A DNA stretch of 12,117 nt from Flavobacteriales bacterium UBA4585 (GCA_949487015.1 CATAQZ010000275.1:1-12117); one strand, 5' to 3'; shown: positions 1 to 7,650, counted from the stretch's first letter. The notes: generated by a model not told the origin, from the sequence alone. Translations and numbers: made by a program.

Positions 1-75
1 GAGTTCTACGAAACATTGCGATTTTAATGAAAGAACGGAACTTGTCAAGAATATTAAGAGAATAATCTTTTTCAT
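1..75 (-). CDS. N-terminus of an exported protein, cut by the left edge
   Basis: Reading leftward from the ATG at 75, all 25 codons to the window edge are open. The first 20 residues, MKKIILLIFLTSSVLSLKSQ, form a classic signal peptide: two lysines, a hydrophobic core, then a small-residue and Gln cleavage zone. The mature part (CFVEL...) lies outside the window, so the function cannot be told. A 9-bp stem-loop ends about 14 nt upstream of the start codon and a 20-bp palindrome lies further upstream, both plausible control elements. A short plus-strand frame also overlaps here but has no signal-like character. Confidence is moderate because so little is visible. Confidence 0.5.
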   Translation of the reverse strand, partial: MKKIILLIFLTSSVLSLKSQCFVEL

Positions 76-89
76 AATTATAAATAAAT

Positions 90-119
90 CCCCACAAGCC
101 ATTAATGCGACTTGTGGGG
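90..119. promoter_or_regulatory. 9-bp stem-loop ahead of the left-edge gene
   Basis: CCCCACAAG at 90-98 pairs perfectly with CTTGTGGGG at 111-119 around a 12-nt loop. On the minus strand it would sit in the 5' leader of the exported-protein gene, ending about 14 nt before its ATG. No T-run follows on the plus strand. On the minus strand the following bases are AT-rich but interrupted. It may therefore be a leader structure or a weak terminator. Confidence 0.45.
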
Positions 120-239
120 CGCAGAGTGTGGCAACCGAATCCATTACCATCCTTCACTTTGAGATCGATTTTTTTTTGATTATTATAAGAAGATACTGAA
201 AATACTGATGTTTTGGGATTATACGTGATTCCAAACTTG

Positions 240-259
240 TGTTCGGAATATTCCGAACA
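240..259. promoter_or_regulatory. Perfect 20-bp palindrome, candidate operator
   Basis: TGTTCGGAATATTCCGAACA is its own reverse complement over all 20 bases, with no spacer. It lies about 165 bp upstream of the minus-strand start at 75. Uninterrupted palindromes of this length in a non-coding gap commonly bind dimeric regulators; the regulator is unknown and I do not recognise the motif. No second copy was noticed in the window. Confidence 0.4.
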
Positions 260-350
260 ATACTAACGCGATCACTGGAGACGTAAATCAGATCTAAAGG
301 AGCTTCAAAGATGTATTTCAACAGTACTAATAGACATCACGATATAGTCC

Positions 351-535
351 TGAGGAGGGAATTGAACCCCAAGTCAAAAAAGCCTATATTTGATTAGCTA
401 TGTCAGCACTATTGGGCGAAATGCCCTCCGCGGCCGATTGGGTTGCTTAGCGGGTTGACTTAGCGAAAAGAGTTCTCTTAAATCACTGATAATGAGCATA
501 TTGTGGCGTTAGGTTCGAAATCCTCTCTCTCCGGA
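351..535 (+). repeat. Dispersed repeat, copy A (left flank of the metal operon)
   Basis: This copy shares a core of 65 nt (411-475) with copy B (8468-8532), with one mismatch. Homology continues at lower identity on both sides, for example TATATTTGA upstream and GAGCATATTG plus CTCTCTCTCCG downstream. Visible parts are a small hairpin GGGC-GAAAT-GCCC (414-426), the heptamer CTTAGCG twice with a 13-nt period (446 and 459), and an end (511-533) resembling a tRNA-Ser T-arm and acceptor 3' strand. The left end (TGAGGAGGGAATTGAACCCC) is similar to the reverse complement of the right end, hinting at imperfect terminal inverted repeats. The left boundary is uncertain. Confidence 0.7.
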
Positions 536-654
536 GCATACTTGAAAAAGGAATCAATGATACTGGATTTGTCTTGAAGGGAATCGAGTTCCGTGGCGTT
601 GATAAAGTCAACCACCAAGCTTTCTTTTGCCCTATTGCCAATGCTCGCGCGGCA
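535..654 (-). pseudogene. HsdR C-terminal-region fragment (type I restriction enzyme)
   Basis: An open minus-strand frame runs from about 669 to a TAA at 478-480. Its stretch 654-535 contains RAKESLVVDFIN and DKSSIIDSFFKYA, which I recognise from memory as typical of the C-terminal helical region of type I restriction HsdR subunits. Intact HsdR proteins are around 1000 residues; here only about 40 resemble one, with no start codon or motor domains. The resemblance ends where repeat copy A begins, and the frame then reads into repeat sequence before stopping. It is best read as debris of a restriction gene cut by the repeat. Only 25 bp separate it from the end of the CDF gene. A similarity search has not been done. 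Confidence 0.45.
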
Positions 655-694
655 TAATGGTGTTGAGTTTCATCTTAATTGCTTAATACTCTTA

Positions 695-1489
695 TTATTT
701 AGAAAGTTTCAAAATGCGAATAGCCCCCCGCATCACAAAGGCGAACACGATTCCACCAATTAACAGGTCCGGCCATTTGCTGTTCAGAAAATAAACCATA
801 ACACCGGCCAGGATCACTCCGCCATTAACAATAATGTCGTTGGAAGTAAATATAGCACTGGCCTGCATGTGAGCTTCATCGCTCTTAGCTTTATTGATCA
901 ACCAAAGCGAAACCAGATTGCCTATGAGTGCCAGTACTGATATGATGATCATCCACTGAAACAGGGGGGTTCCGCTTTCGCTGAAAAACCTGCGCAATAC
1001 TTCTGAAAAGCCTAATAGTGCCAGTCCCATCTGAAAATAGCCACTGATTTTAGCTACTTTTTTCTTACGAGACATGGCAGCACCTACTGCAAATAAGCTC
1101 AGACCGTAAACGATGGAATCTGCCAGCATATCCAGAGAATCGGCTATTAAGCCCATAGAACTGGAAATCCATCCGGTAGTCATTTCTATTACAAATAAGC
1201 TGAAATTGATAGCCAGCACCCACCAAAGTATTTTTCGCTGTTGGGAGTCGTCAGTAGCCAACGGCAACTCAGCTTCATCTTTCGTACTTTCCAAGTGGTC
1301 ACTGAGCTTAAGCTCACTAATGGCCTGATGGATCTTATCCACTTCGTTTGTGTGATATACATCCAGTTTGCGATTGGGGATATCAAATGAAAGCTGCTTC
1401 ACTTCATTATAAGATTCCAGCTTCATACGGATCATCTGCTCTTCTGAAGGGCAGTCCATTTTGGAAATTATGAAAGTGGATTTTTTCAT
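695..1489 (-). CDS. HMA-CDF cation transporter of the metal-efflux operon
   Basis: This inner-membrane protein of 264 residues joins a heavy-metal-associated domain (residues 1-65, M11-D-C13-P-S-E-E) to a cation diffusion facilitator-like membrane domain (about 88-260, four to six helices). The HMA motif has one cysteine rather than the usual CxxC. The second-helix motif of CDF metal sites is present as D120-x3-D124 (D117 nearby). The later helix has F214-x3-D218 where YiiP-type proteins have His-x3-Asp, though I recall Bacteroidota relatives sharing this TSND form. There is no long cytoplasmic C-terminal domain. The start codon lies 1 nt after the adaptor stop, so translation is probably coupled. 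It is the last gene of the operon and would export divalent cations from cytoplasm to periplasm for the RND pump. The exact metal is not determinable. Confidence 0.85.
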   Translation of the reverse strand: MKKSTFIISKMDCPSEEQMIRMKLESYNEVKQLSFDIPNRKLDVYHTNEVDKIHQAISELKLSDHLESTKDEAELPLATDDSQQRKILWWVLAINFSLFVIEMTTGWISSSMGLIADSLDMLADSIVYGLSLFAVGAAMSRKKKVAKISGYFQMGLALLGFSEVLRRFFSESGTPLFQWMIIISVLALIGNLVSLWLINKAKSDEAHMQASAIFTSNDIIVNGGVILAGVMVYFLNSKWPDLLIGGIVFAFVMRGAIRILKLSK

Positions 1490-1490
1490 T

Positions 1491-2705
1491 TTAATGACTA
1501 TGCGATGTCTGACTTTTCTTCATCTCTGAGATAAGGTAGTAGGCATTGTTCCAGGCTACTTTAGTTCCTTTGGGAAGTGGTTCCAGCAGGTTTATTTCCA
1601 CCCAACCTTCATCAATAACTCCAGTTCGTATTTCCACGGGTTTAAATGCCCACTCCGTCTCACCATCCTCATTGTGCTGTTCAGCTAAGAAGATATAGGG
1701 TTTACCTTCTTCCTCGAAAATGGCACTTTCCGGCAGGGCGTTTACAGCTTTATTCTCCGTGTGGATTTTTCCGTTGATGTACATCCCTGGTATCAGGAAT
1801 TCCTTCTTTTGCTCAATTTCTGCGTGGACGTGAACCGCTTTGGGGGTTTGTTCAAATTGTTTCCCTACCGAATAAATTTCGGCCGTAAGACGGGAACCGG
1901 GCACGGATTCTACAGTGAATGAAATTTTTTGTCCTTCTTTCACTTTGTACACATCTTTTTCGAATACCATCAGGTCAGCATGAATATGTTTGGTGTTGAC
2001 AATTTTGAACATTCCCGTTTGCGGCTGAATGTACTGACCTAACTGGATCAACACTTTTTCAATGTAACCATCTATGGGGCTTACCACCGGCACCTGCTCA
2101 TATACATCGCCATTCCTGATTTTCTCTACCTTTAGGTTCAACTGGCGCAGTTGGGCCTCGTAGCCCTTTACTTCTCCTTTCATGGATTGATAGTCAGACT
2201 TGGTCTCCTGAAAGGTTTTGCCGGAACCTACTCCTTCTTCGTACAGCTTTTTTTGCCGATGGTATTCCTGCTCAAGGTATTCGCTGCGGTTGTAAGCCGT
2301 GATGTATTTGGTTTGAATTTCAGTAAGGATTGGGTGAGACAGGTAGGCCAGCACCTGGCCTTTGTTGACTTTGTCACCTTCGATCACTTTGATGGAAGTA
2401 GTGTTGCCTCCAACTATCGCTGTAACGGTGGCCTCGTGTTGTGGTGGAACTTCCAACTGGCCATTGGCTTCTACCACGCCCGATATGGGGCGAGTGGGCA
2501 TAGTGTCCACTTTCATTCCCAGGCTCTTGAATTTCAGGTTGGACAAATGAACTTCACCCATACCTTCTTCACCGTGGCCTTCGTGCCGTTCGTGTTGCTC
2601 ACCTTCCTGGTCATTTTGCCCATTGGCATCTCCTTCGTTGCCACAGGCCGAAACAAAACCTGCTATAAATAGCAATACAAATAATTTTATGATCTGATTT
2701 TTCAT
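1491..2705 (-). CDS. czcB: Periplasmic adaptor lipoprotein of the metal RND pump (CzcB/CusB type)
   Basis: This 404-residue membrane-fusion protein bridges the RND pump and the outer-membrane factor. Residues 1-21 are a lipoprotein signal ending in the lipobox V-S-A-C21, so it is probably lipid-anchored. A His/Glu-rich segment follows (residues 34-50, with H38, H41, H44), a likely metal-binding region. The adaptor body shows the first lipoyl half (about 84-122), an alpha-helical hairpin (about 125-196), the second lipoyl half (about 203-237) with VVSPIDGYIEKV, and beta-barrel and membrane-proximal parts to the end. The tail is again His-containing (SHSH). It lies 27 nt after the pump stop and 1 nt before the CDF start, clearly one operon. 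The generic symbol reflects family only. Confidence 0.9.
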   Translation of the reverse strand: MKNQIIKLFVLLFIAGFVSACGNEGDANGQNDQEGEQHERHEGHGEEGMGEVHLSNLKFKSLGMKVDTMPTRPISGVVEANGQLEVPPQHEATVTAIVGGNTTSIKVIEGDKVNKGQVLAYLSHPILTEIQTKYITAYNRSEYLEQEYHRQKKLYEEGVGSGKTFQETKSDYQSMKGEVKGYEAQLRQLNLKVEKIRNGDVYEQVPVVSPIDGYIEKVLIQLGQYIQPQTGMFKIVNTKHIHADLMVFEKDVYKVKEGQKISFTVESVPGSRLTAEIYSVGKQFEQTPKAVHVHAEIEQKKEFLIPGMYINGKIHTENKAVNALPESAIFEEEGKPYIFLAEQHNEDGETEWAFKPVEIRTGVIDEGWVEINLLEPLPKGTKVAWNNAYYLISEMKKSQTSHSH

Positions 2706-2732
2706 GTCGTTTATTTTTATCCGTTACCGGTT

Positions 2733-5700
2733 TTAGTTTGTTGTTTGTAAATAGTATTCGAGTTCATAGCGGCTGTCCAGGTAATTGCCCAAAGCATTCC
2801 ATGAATCCACTTCTATGCGGATAGCGTCCCTTATGTTTTGCAAAAAACTTACATAGTCTATTGCGCCTTCTCGGTAAGCCGTTATCGAACCTTGTCTTTG
2901 CTCGCGTGCTAGCGGCAATGCCTGGTCACGATAGTAAATCCATGAGTTACGCCATTTCAGGTATTCTTCCCGCATGGATTGGTACTCGGCATTGAGTTGA
3001 AGCTGATTCTGCCTGAGATTTTCCGTGGTAATTTCGCGCTGGATTTTAGCCTCTTGCGTACCGCCCAGCTCGGGCCCAAAAAACAAGGGGATTTGTATGC
3101 CTATTTGGTAGGTGTAAAACCCGGTTTGCCCCCCAACTTTTTGCCAGCCATACTGTCCTTGTAACTTGGGCAAAAACTCCGATCTTCTTTCCTTTATTCG
3201 AGCATCGGCCACTTTTATTTGCTGTTGATACACATTAAGCAAAGGGTGAGTACTTAGGGAATCCAAGTCATAATTAAGGATTACGGTCAATTGCTCACTG
3301 GGCACATCCGGTACTGTATAAAGGGTATCGCTGACCAGCCATAAGTTGAGCCGCTGCAAAGCGCCCAGGTAATCGCGATAGGCCTGTTCCATTTGGATGC
3401 GCACTTCATTGGCCTGGTTTTTAGTGGCCAAATAGGCCAGTTTAGAAGTTTCTTCTACTTCCAATCTCACATCTGCCGCTCGTTCTATATCGGTAAAGAG
3501 CGAATCCAAACGGTTGTACACCTGGTAGGTGTTTTTAGCGGTGTAAACCTGGCCCCAGGCCAACTTCACTTCTCGTTTAAGCTCTGTTAATGACAGTTCG
3601 AGAGCGCTTTCGGCAAGGGCTACCCGTTCCTTTTGCAAGCGCAGTCGTGGAGCAATTCCAAAAACGTCAATATTTTGTTGTTGAACCCCTATCCGCGTAT
3701 AAACTCCATCAGTATTGCTGCTTGCTTCTTCCGCTCCCGTGAAAATTTGGGTGTTCCCAAAGTCCCAGGCTGTTTTCTTCAGCGCTGCTTCGCTTTCTAT
3801 TTGAAGCCTTTTGGCCTTGATCCGAGGGAAATACTCAACAGCCCGATTTTGGGCATCTTTAAGGGAAATGCTTTGCAAGGTATCCGGGTTTATTCCTTGC
3901 GCCTTTGCAGATTGGGAAAACCCGAGAAAACTACCTAAACCAATAAGTAGAACGATGGTGTTCAGAGCTGTTTTATGCCCCTGGTTTCCGATTTTCTTTT
4001 CCCTGCGTTTCTCAACGAAGGTATAGAGTACAGGCAGTACAACCAGCGTAAGAAGTGTAGCCGATAGCATACCGCCAATTACTACGGTGGCCAAAGGCCG
4101 TTGCACTTCCGCTCCGGCAGATGCCGAGAAAGCCATAGGCAGGAAACCGAATATATCCGTGGTTGCCGTAAGCATGATGGGGCGAATCCTTTCTTTGGTA
4201 CCGGTCAAAATTCGATCCTTTAAGCTGGTCACCCCTTCTTCTTTGAGGGAATTGAAGCGGTTGATCAGAACCAAACCATTCAATACAGCTACACCAAACA
4301 GCACGATAAATCCAACACCGGCTGAAATACTAAATGGCATATCTCTCATCCACAAGGCAAAAACGCCCCCTATGGCTGCCAGGGGAATGGCCATGTAGAT
4401 CATAATGGATTGCGAAAATGACTTTAGTGCAAAATAGAGCAGCACGAATATCAAAAAGAGTGCAATGGGCACTACAATAGTGAGCCGTTTTTTGGCACTC
4501 TGTAAATTCTCAAATTCGCCACCATACGTAATATAATAGCCAGATGGCAGATTCAGCTGTTCATCTAATTTGACTTGTATATCATTCACTACCGACTCCA
4601 CATCCCGGCCTCGCACATTTACACCTACGTAAGTCCTACGGTAGGTATTGTCGCGGCTAATCTGCATCGGGCCTGGTTGGTAGCTTATGTCAGCTATTTC
4701 TTTGATGGGAATTTGTGTTCCGTTCTCCAGGTCGATATACAGGGTGCGCAGGTCGTCTATACCCTGGCGGTGGGCCTCATCAAAACGGATGACCAGATCA
4801 AAGCGTTTTTCGCCTTCAAAAATCACCCCTGCCTTTCCACCTGCAAAAGCAGAACTGATATACTCGTTCACCCTTTCAATGTCCAACCCGTATTGCGCCA
4901 TTTTCTTACGGTTATAGCGCACGGTCATTTGAGGCAAACCCGAAGTCCGTTCGGGATTAACATCACCTGCACCCGGAACGGTCTCAATAATATCTGCCAT
5001 TTCCTGAACTTTGGTAGCCAGTACATCCAAGTCTTCACCATAGAGCTTGACAGCAATGTCTTCGCGCACTCCCTCCAAAAGTTCATTGAATCGAAGTTCC
5101 ACAGGTTGTGTGAACACAAGGTTGACACCAGTCAACCGCTCTTCAAGCAGTTCCTTGATTTCGTCAATAAGCCCTTCCTTCGTTTCTGCCGTAGTCCACT
5201 TATCCCGGTCTTTTTCCAGAATGAGGTACATATCGGCAATATCCATTGGCATAGGGTCGGTAGGAATGTCGGCCACACCTATGCGAGCTGTTACGGTTTT
5301 GATTTCAGGGAAATTCTCCAGTAACAGGTTCTCAATTTTATAGGAAACATCTGTTGCCTCACTCAGCGAACTTCCCGGCCTTATCAATGCCTGCATGGCG
5401 ATATCACCTTCATCCAGTTGGGGTACAAATTCTCCTCCCATTCGGGAAAAGGTATAGCCCGCTATGCCGAGCAGAACAACAGCAACGATAATTACCATTG
5501 TTTTAAACCGGAGTGCACTTTTGAGTAAGGGCAGATAGGCCCAATGAATGCCACCAATGATTTTATCACTGATTTTTTCCAGCCAGCGTTCAAATCGCCC
5601 AAACCAGTTCTTTCTATTTTGGATGGGTTTCATGAAAAGGGCAGACATCATGGGAACGTAAGTGAGGCACAAGACTATAGCACCTATCATGGCAAATCCA

Positions 5701-7145
5701 AAGGTATAGGCCATGGGCTGGAACATTTTACCTTCCACACCGGTGAGGAAAAGAATAGGGGCGAATACAATCAGGATGATAATCTGGCCGAAAAATGCCG
5801 ATCCCATCATTGTGCTGCCGGACTCATAAGCTACCTCATCCATTACACTCTGGTTGAACTTGATTTTCCCTGACCGAATACGTTTCTGGATTTCGTAAAC
5901 TGTTCCTTCAATGATAATCACTGCCCCATCAATGATGATCCCGAAGTCAATAGCGCCCAGGCTCATAAGGTTGGCCCAAACGTTAAACTGCTTCATCAGA
6001 ATGAAGGCAAAGAGCAGAGAAAGCGGAATGGTAGTGGCCGTAATGAGACCCCCGCGCAAACTTCCCAGGAGGATTACCAGTGCAAATATTACGATCAGTG
6101 CGCCTTCAATCAGGTTGTTCTTTACCGTATCAGTGGTTCTCCCTATAAGTACGCTACGGTCGATAAAAGCATCAATCGTGAGCCCTTCGGGAAGCGATTT
6201 TTCTACTTCCACCATCCGCTCTTTCACGTTTTGGATAACGGCATTTGGGTTGGATCCCCTCAGCATCATTATTATGCCTCCTACGGCTTCTTTACCATCA
6301 CGGGTGAAAGCCCCGTAGCGCACCTGGTGACCAAAATGTACTTTCTCGGAAACGTCATCAATGGTGATGGGAATACCATTTTCGTTTCGGATTACAATAC
6401 TCCGAATGTCGTCCAGAGAGCGCACCAGTCCTTCCCCGCGAATGAAATTGGACATCCGTTTTTTTTCGATGTAAGCACCGCCAGTATTTACGTTATTTCG
6501 GGCAAGGGCACCGTAAACCTCTGAAATGCTCACATCCATAGCGTTGAGCTTTTCAGGATTAATAGCCACTTCGTATTGTTTGATGTAACCACCAAATGAG
6601 TTGACCTCCACCACACCATCAAGCAAGGTGAGTTGTCTTTTTACGATCCAATCCTGAATAGTCCTCAGTTCCATTGGGCTGTAGACTGTGTCATAACCCG
6701 GTTTCGGTTGGATGGTATATTCATAGATCTGGCCAAGGCCTGTAGAAATAGGACCCATAGTTGGGTCGCCAAACTTTTCGGGGATGGTTTTCTGTAATTC
6801 GTTCAGTTTTTCCTGTACCAGTTGGCGGGGCAGATAAATACCCATATCGTCTTCAAAAACGATGGTGACGACCGACAGGCCAAACCTTGAAATGGAACGG
6901 ATTTCTTCAACTCCGGGAAGATTTCCCATGGCCAGTTCCACCGGATAAGTGACAAACTGCTCGATATCTTCGGTAGCCAGGTTTTCTGATACGGTCATTA
7001 TCTGTACCTGGTTGTTGGTGATATCCGGCACCGAACCGAGGTTAACCGTGGACATGGAGTAGATGCCTACTCCTATGAGGGCCAGCGTGAGCAGACCCAC
7101 AATAAATTTATTCCTTATGGAAAAGGAAATGATTTTGTCTATCAT
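2733..7145 (-). CDS. czcA: CzcA-type heavy-metal RND pump fused to a TolC/CzcC-like outer-membrane factor
   Basis: This 1470-residue protein is about 430 longer than a plain CzcA/CusA because two proteins are joined. Residues 1 to about 1045 are a complete proton-driven RND pump: helix 1 (12-33), a first periplasmic domain, helices 2-6 (about 340-500), GGEFVPQLDEGD in the second periplasmic domain, and helices 8-12 near 885-1035. The fourth-helix motif is D400-F-G-x3-D406-G-A-V-x3-E413, the form typical of divalent-cation (Zn/Co/Ni/Cd) members, not the CusA form. Residues 1084-1470 are an outer-membrane efflux protein with two repeats of long coiled helices. Between them (about 1058-1083) is a hydrophobic stretch, TALNTIVLLIGLGSFLG, ending SAKAQ, which looks like a retained signal peptide. 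Such fusions are common in Bacteroidota. The start ATG lies 8 nt downstream of a long inverted repeat. Confidence 0.93.
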   Translation of the reverse strand: MIDKIISFSIRNKFIVGLLTLALIGVGIYSMSTVNLGSVPDITNNQVQIMTVSENLATEDIEQFVTYPVELAMGNLPGVEEIRSISRFGLSVVTIVFEDDMGIYLPRQLVQEKLNELQKTIPEKFGDPTMGPISTGLGQIYEYTIQPKPGYDTVYSPMELRTIQDWIVKRQLTLLDGVVEVNSFGGYIKQYEVAINPEKLNAMDVSISEVYGALARNNVNTGGAYIEKKRMSNFIRGEGLVRSLDDIRSIVIRNENGIPITIDDVSEKVHFGHQVRYGAFTRDGKEAVGGIIMMLRGSNPNAVIQNVKERMVEVEKSLPEGLTIDAFIDRSVLIGRTTDTVKNNLIEGALIVIFALVILLGSLRGGLITATTIPLSLLFAFILMKQFNVWANLMSLGAIDFGIIIDGAVIIIEGTVYEIQKRIRSGKIKFNQSVMDEVAYESGSTMMGSAFFGQIIILIVFAPILFLTGVEGKMFQPMAYTFGFAMIGAIVLCLTYVPMMSALFMKPIQNRKNWFGRFERWLEKISDKIIGGIHWAYLPLLKSALRFKTMVIIVAVVLLGIAGYTFSRMGGEFVPQLDEGDIAMQALIRPGSSLSEATDVSYKIENLLLENFPEIKTVTARIGVADIPTDPMPMDIADMYLILEKDRDKWTTAETKEGLIDEIKELLEERLTGVNLVFTQPVELRFNELLEGVREDIAVKLYGEDLDVLATKVQEMADIIETVPGAGDVNPERTSGLPQMTVRYNRKKMAQYGLDIERVNEYISSAFAGGKAGVIFEGEKRFDLVIRFDEAHRQGIDDLRTLYIDLENGTQIPIKEIADISYQPGPMQISRDNTYRRTYVGVNVRGRDVESVVNDIQVKLDEQLNLPSGYYITYGGEFENLQSAKKRLTIVVPIALFLIFVLLYFALKSFSQSIMIYMAIPLAAIGGVFALWMRDMPFSISAGVGFIVLFGVAVLNGLVLINRFNSLKEEGVTSLKDRILTGTKERIRPIMLTATTDIFGFLPMAFSASAGAEVQRPLATVVIGGMLSATLLTLVVLPVLYTFVEKRREKKIGNQGHKTALNTIVLLIGLGSFLGFSQSAKAQGINPDTLQSISLKDAQNRAVEYFPRIKAKRLQIESEAALKKTAWDFGNTQIFTGAEEASSNTDGVYTRIGVQQQNIDVFGIAPRLRLQKERVALAESALELSLTELKREVKLAWGQVYTAKNTYQVYNRLDSLFTDIERAADVRLEVEETSKLAYLATKNQANEVRIQMEQAYRDYLGALQRLNLWLVSDTLYTVPDVPSEQLTVILNYDLDSLSTHPLLNVYQQQIKVADARIKERRSEFLPKLQGQYGWQKVGGQTGFYTYQIGIQIPLFFGPELGGTQEAKIQREITTENLRQNQLQLNAEYQSMREEYLKWRNSWIYYRDQALPLAREQRQGSITAYREGAIDYVSFLQNIRDAIRIEVDSWNALGNYLDSRYELEYYLQTTN

Positions 7146-7153
7146 GAAATTAA

Positions 7154-7218
7154 GTTTAATTCAACAAAAAAAATGGTTGGTCAGGACGAGAGTCCTCTAG
7201 GCATTTGTTGAATTAAAC
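7154..7218 (-). promoter_or_regulatory. Two-tier inverted repeat in the leader of the RND gene
   Basis: GTTTAATTCAACAAA (7154-7168) is the exact reverse complement of TTTGTTGAATTAAAC (7204-7218): a 15-bp perfect stem around 35 nt. Inside is a second perfect stem, AGGAC-gaga-GTCCT (7183-7196). One arm overlaps the stop codon of the upstream small gene; the other ends 8 nt before the pump ATG. In the operon mRNA this would place a strong stem over the ribosome-loading region. It could limit pump translation, protect a processed mRNA end, or act as a partial terminator; no long T-run follows the outer stem in the direction of transcription. Confidence 0.65.
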
Positions 7219-7536
7219 CCAGGGGGGATCTAAAAGAGGAGTTAAGTAGGTGGAGTAGGCTTGTTCAGAATAAAGCGTGGTACCTGCCTGCACTGGCACA
7301 GCAATCTCCTGTAGTTTAAAGTAGGTTGTGAAAGTGATGTTGGTGTGGCAGCACTGACAGGCACAGAATGGAGTGCAGAGATCTTCACCGGGTGGATGTT
7401 CTTGCCCCGAATGATCATGGTCAGCCATCATTTCCTGGTGTACCTGGTCCTGAGCTGAGTCAGGTCCATCAGCACACGGCATTACCGAGAGCGCCAGGAT
7501 ATAAACTGATAATATGGCTGAAATGACTTTTAGCAC
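7213..7536 (-). CDS. Small exported Cys/His-rich protein, first gene of the metal operon
   Basis: This 107-residue protein has an N-terminal signal or anchor segment (MLKVISAILSVYILALSVMP) followed by Cys21. A His/Asp/Glu-rich linker (H33, H40, H42, H47) leads to a dense cysteine cluster C54-x3-C58-x-C60-x-C62-C63-H64 and a C-terminal PPW. Small proteins of this layout accompany CzcA/CusA fusions in Bacteroidota; I believe pipelines label them DUF6660, from memory. The residues suggest periplasmic or lipoprotein metal binding, perhaps as a sensor or delivery protein, but no function is established. The start is GTG; no ATG occurs further upstream in the open frame, and this start gives a clean signal peptide. 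Its stop codon lies inside the inverted repeat ahead of the pump gene. Confidence 0.75.
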   Translation of the reverse strand: MLKVISAILSVYILALSVMPCADGPDSAQDQVHQEMMADHDHSGQEHPPGEDLCTPFCACQCCHTNITFTTYFKLQEIAVPVQAGTTLYSEQAYSTYLTPLLDPPWV

Positions 7537-7541
7537 GGATG

Positions 7542-7549
7542 CAAAGGTA
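7542..7549 (-). promoter_or_regulatory. Bacteroidota-type -7 promoter element of the metal operon
   Basis: Read on the minus strand the sequence is TACCTTTG, an exact match to the TAnnTTTG consensus used by the Bacteroidota primary sigma factor. It is the only such match noticed just upstream of the operon. A T-rich stretch (GTTTTTC) lies about 18 nt further upstream instead of a clean -33 TTG. Transcription would begin only a few bases downstream, at or next to the GTG of the small gene, implying a very short or absent leader. Confidence 0.5.
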
Positions 7550-7650
7550 GCAAATTGCGGGTCTCTTGAAAAACTAATACGTTACTGACCCTAATGGGTG
7601 AAAAGAATTTTGCTTTGGATAGGGAAAGGCCCGCTGGAGGCGGAGATGGT

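Noticed and set aside
3..65. Plus-strand frame ending NLSRILRE, possibly the tail of an incoming gene
   Set aside because: Only 20 codons are visible, and the minus strand over the same bases encodes a convincing signal peptide.
420..535. A complete tRNA-Ser gene
   Set aside because: Only a T-arm and 3' acceptor resemblance exists; no 5' acceptor strand or closed anticodon stem could be found upstream.
496..656. Plus-strand open frame of about 53 codons overlapping the HsdR-like fragment
   Set aside because: It has no proper start and reads partly through the repeat. The opposite strand carries residues resembling HsdR, which explains this region better.
4575..5324. Long plus-strand frame of 249 codons, and other frames opposite or inside the pump and adaptor genes
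   Set aside because: These mirror the real minus-strand genes; they lack family features and their composition follows the opposite coding frame.
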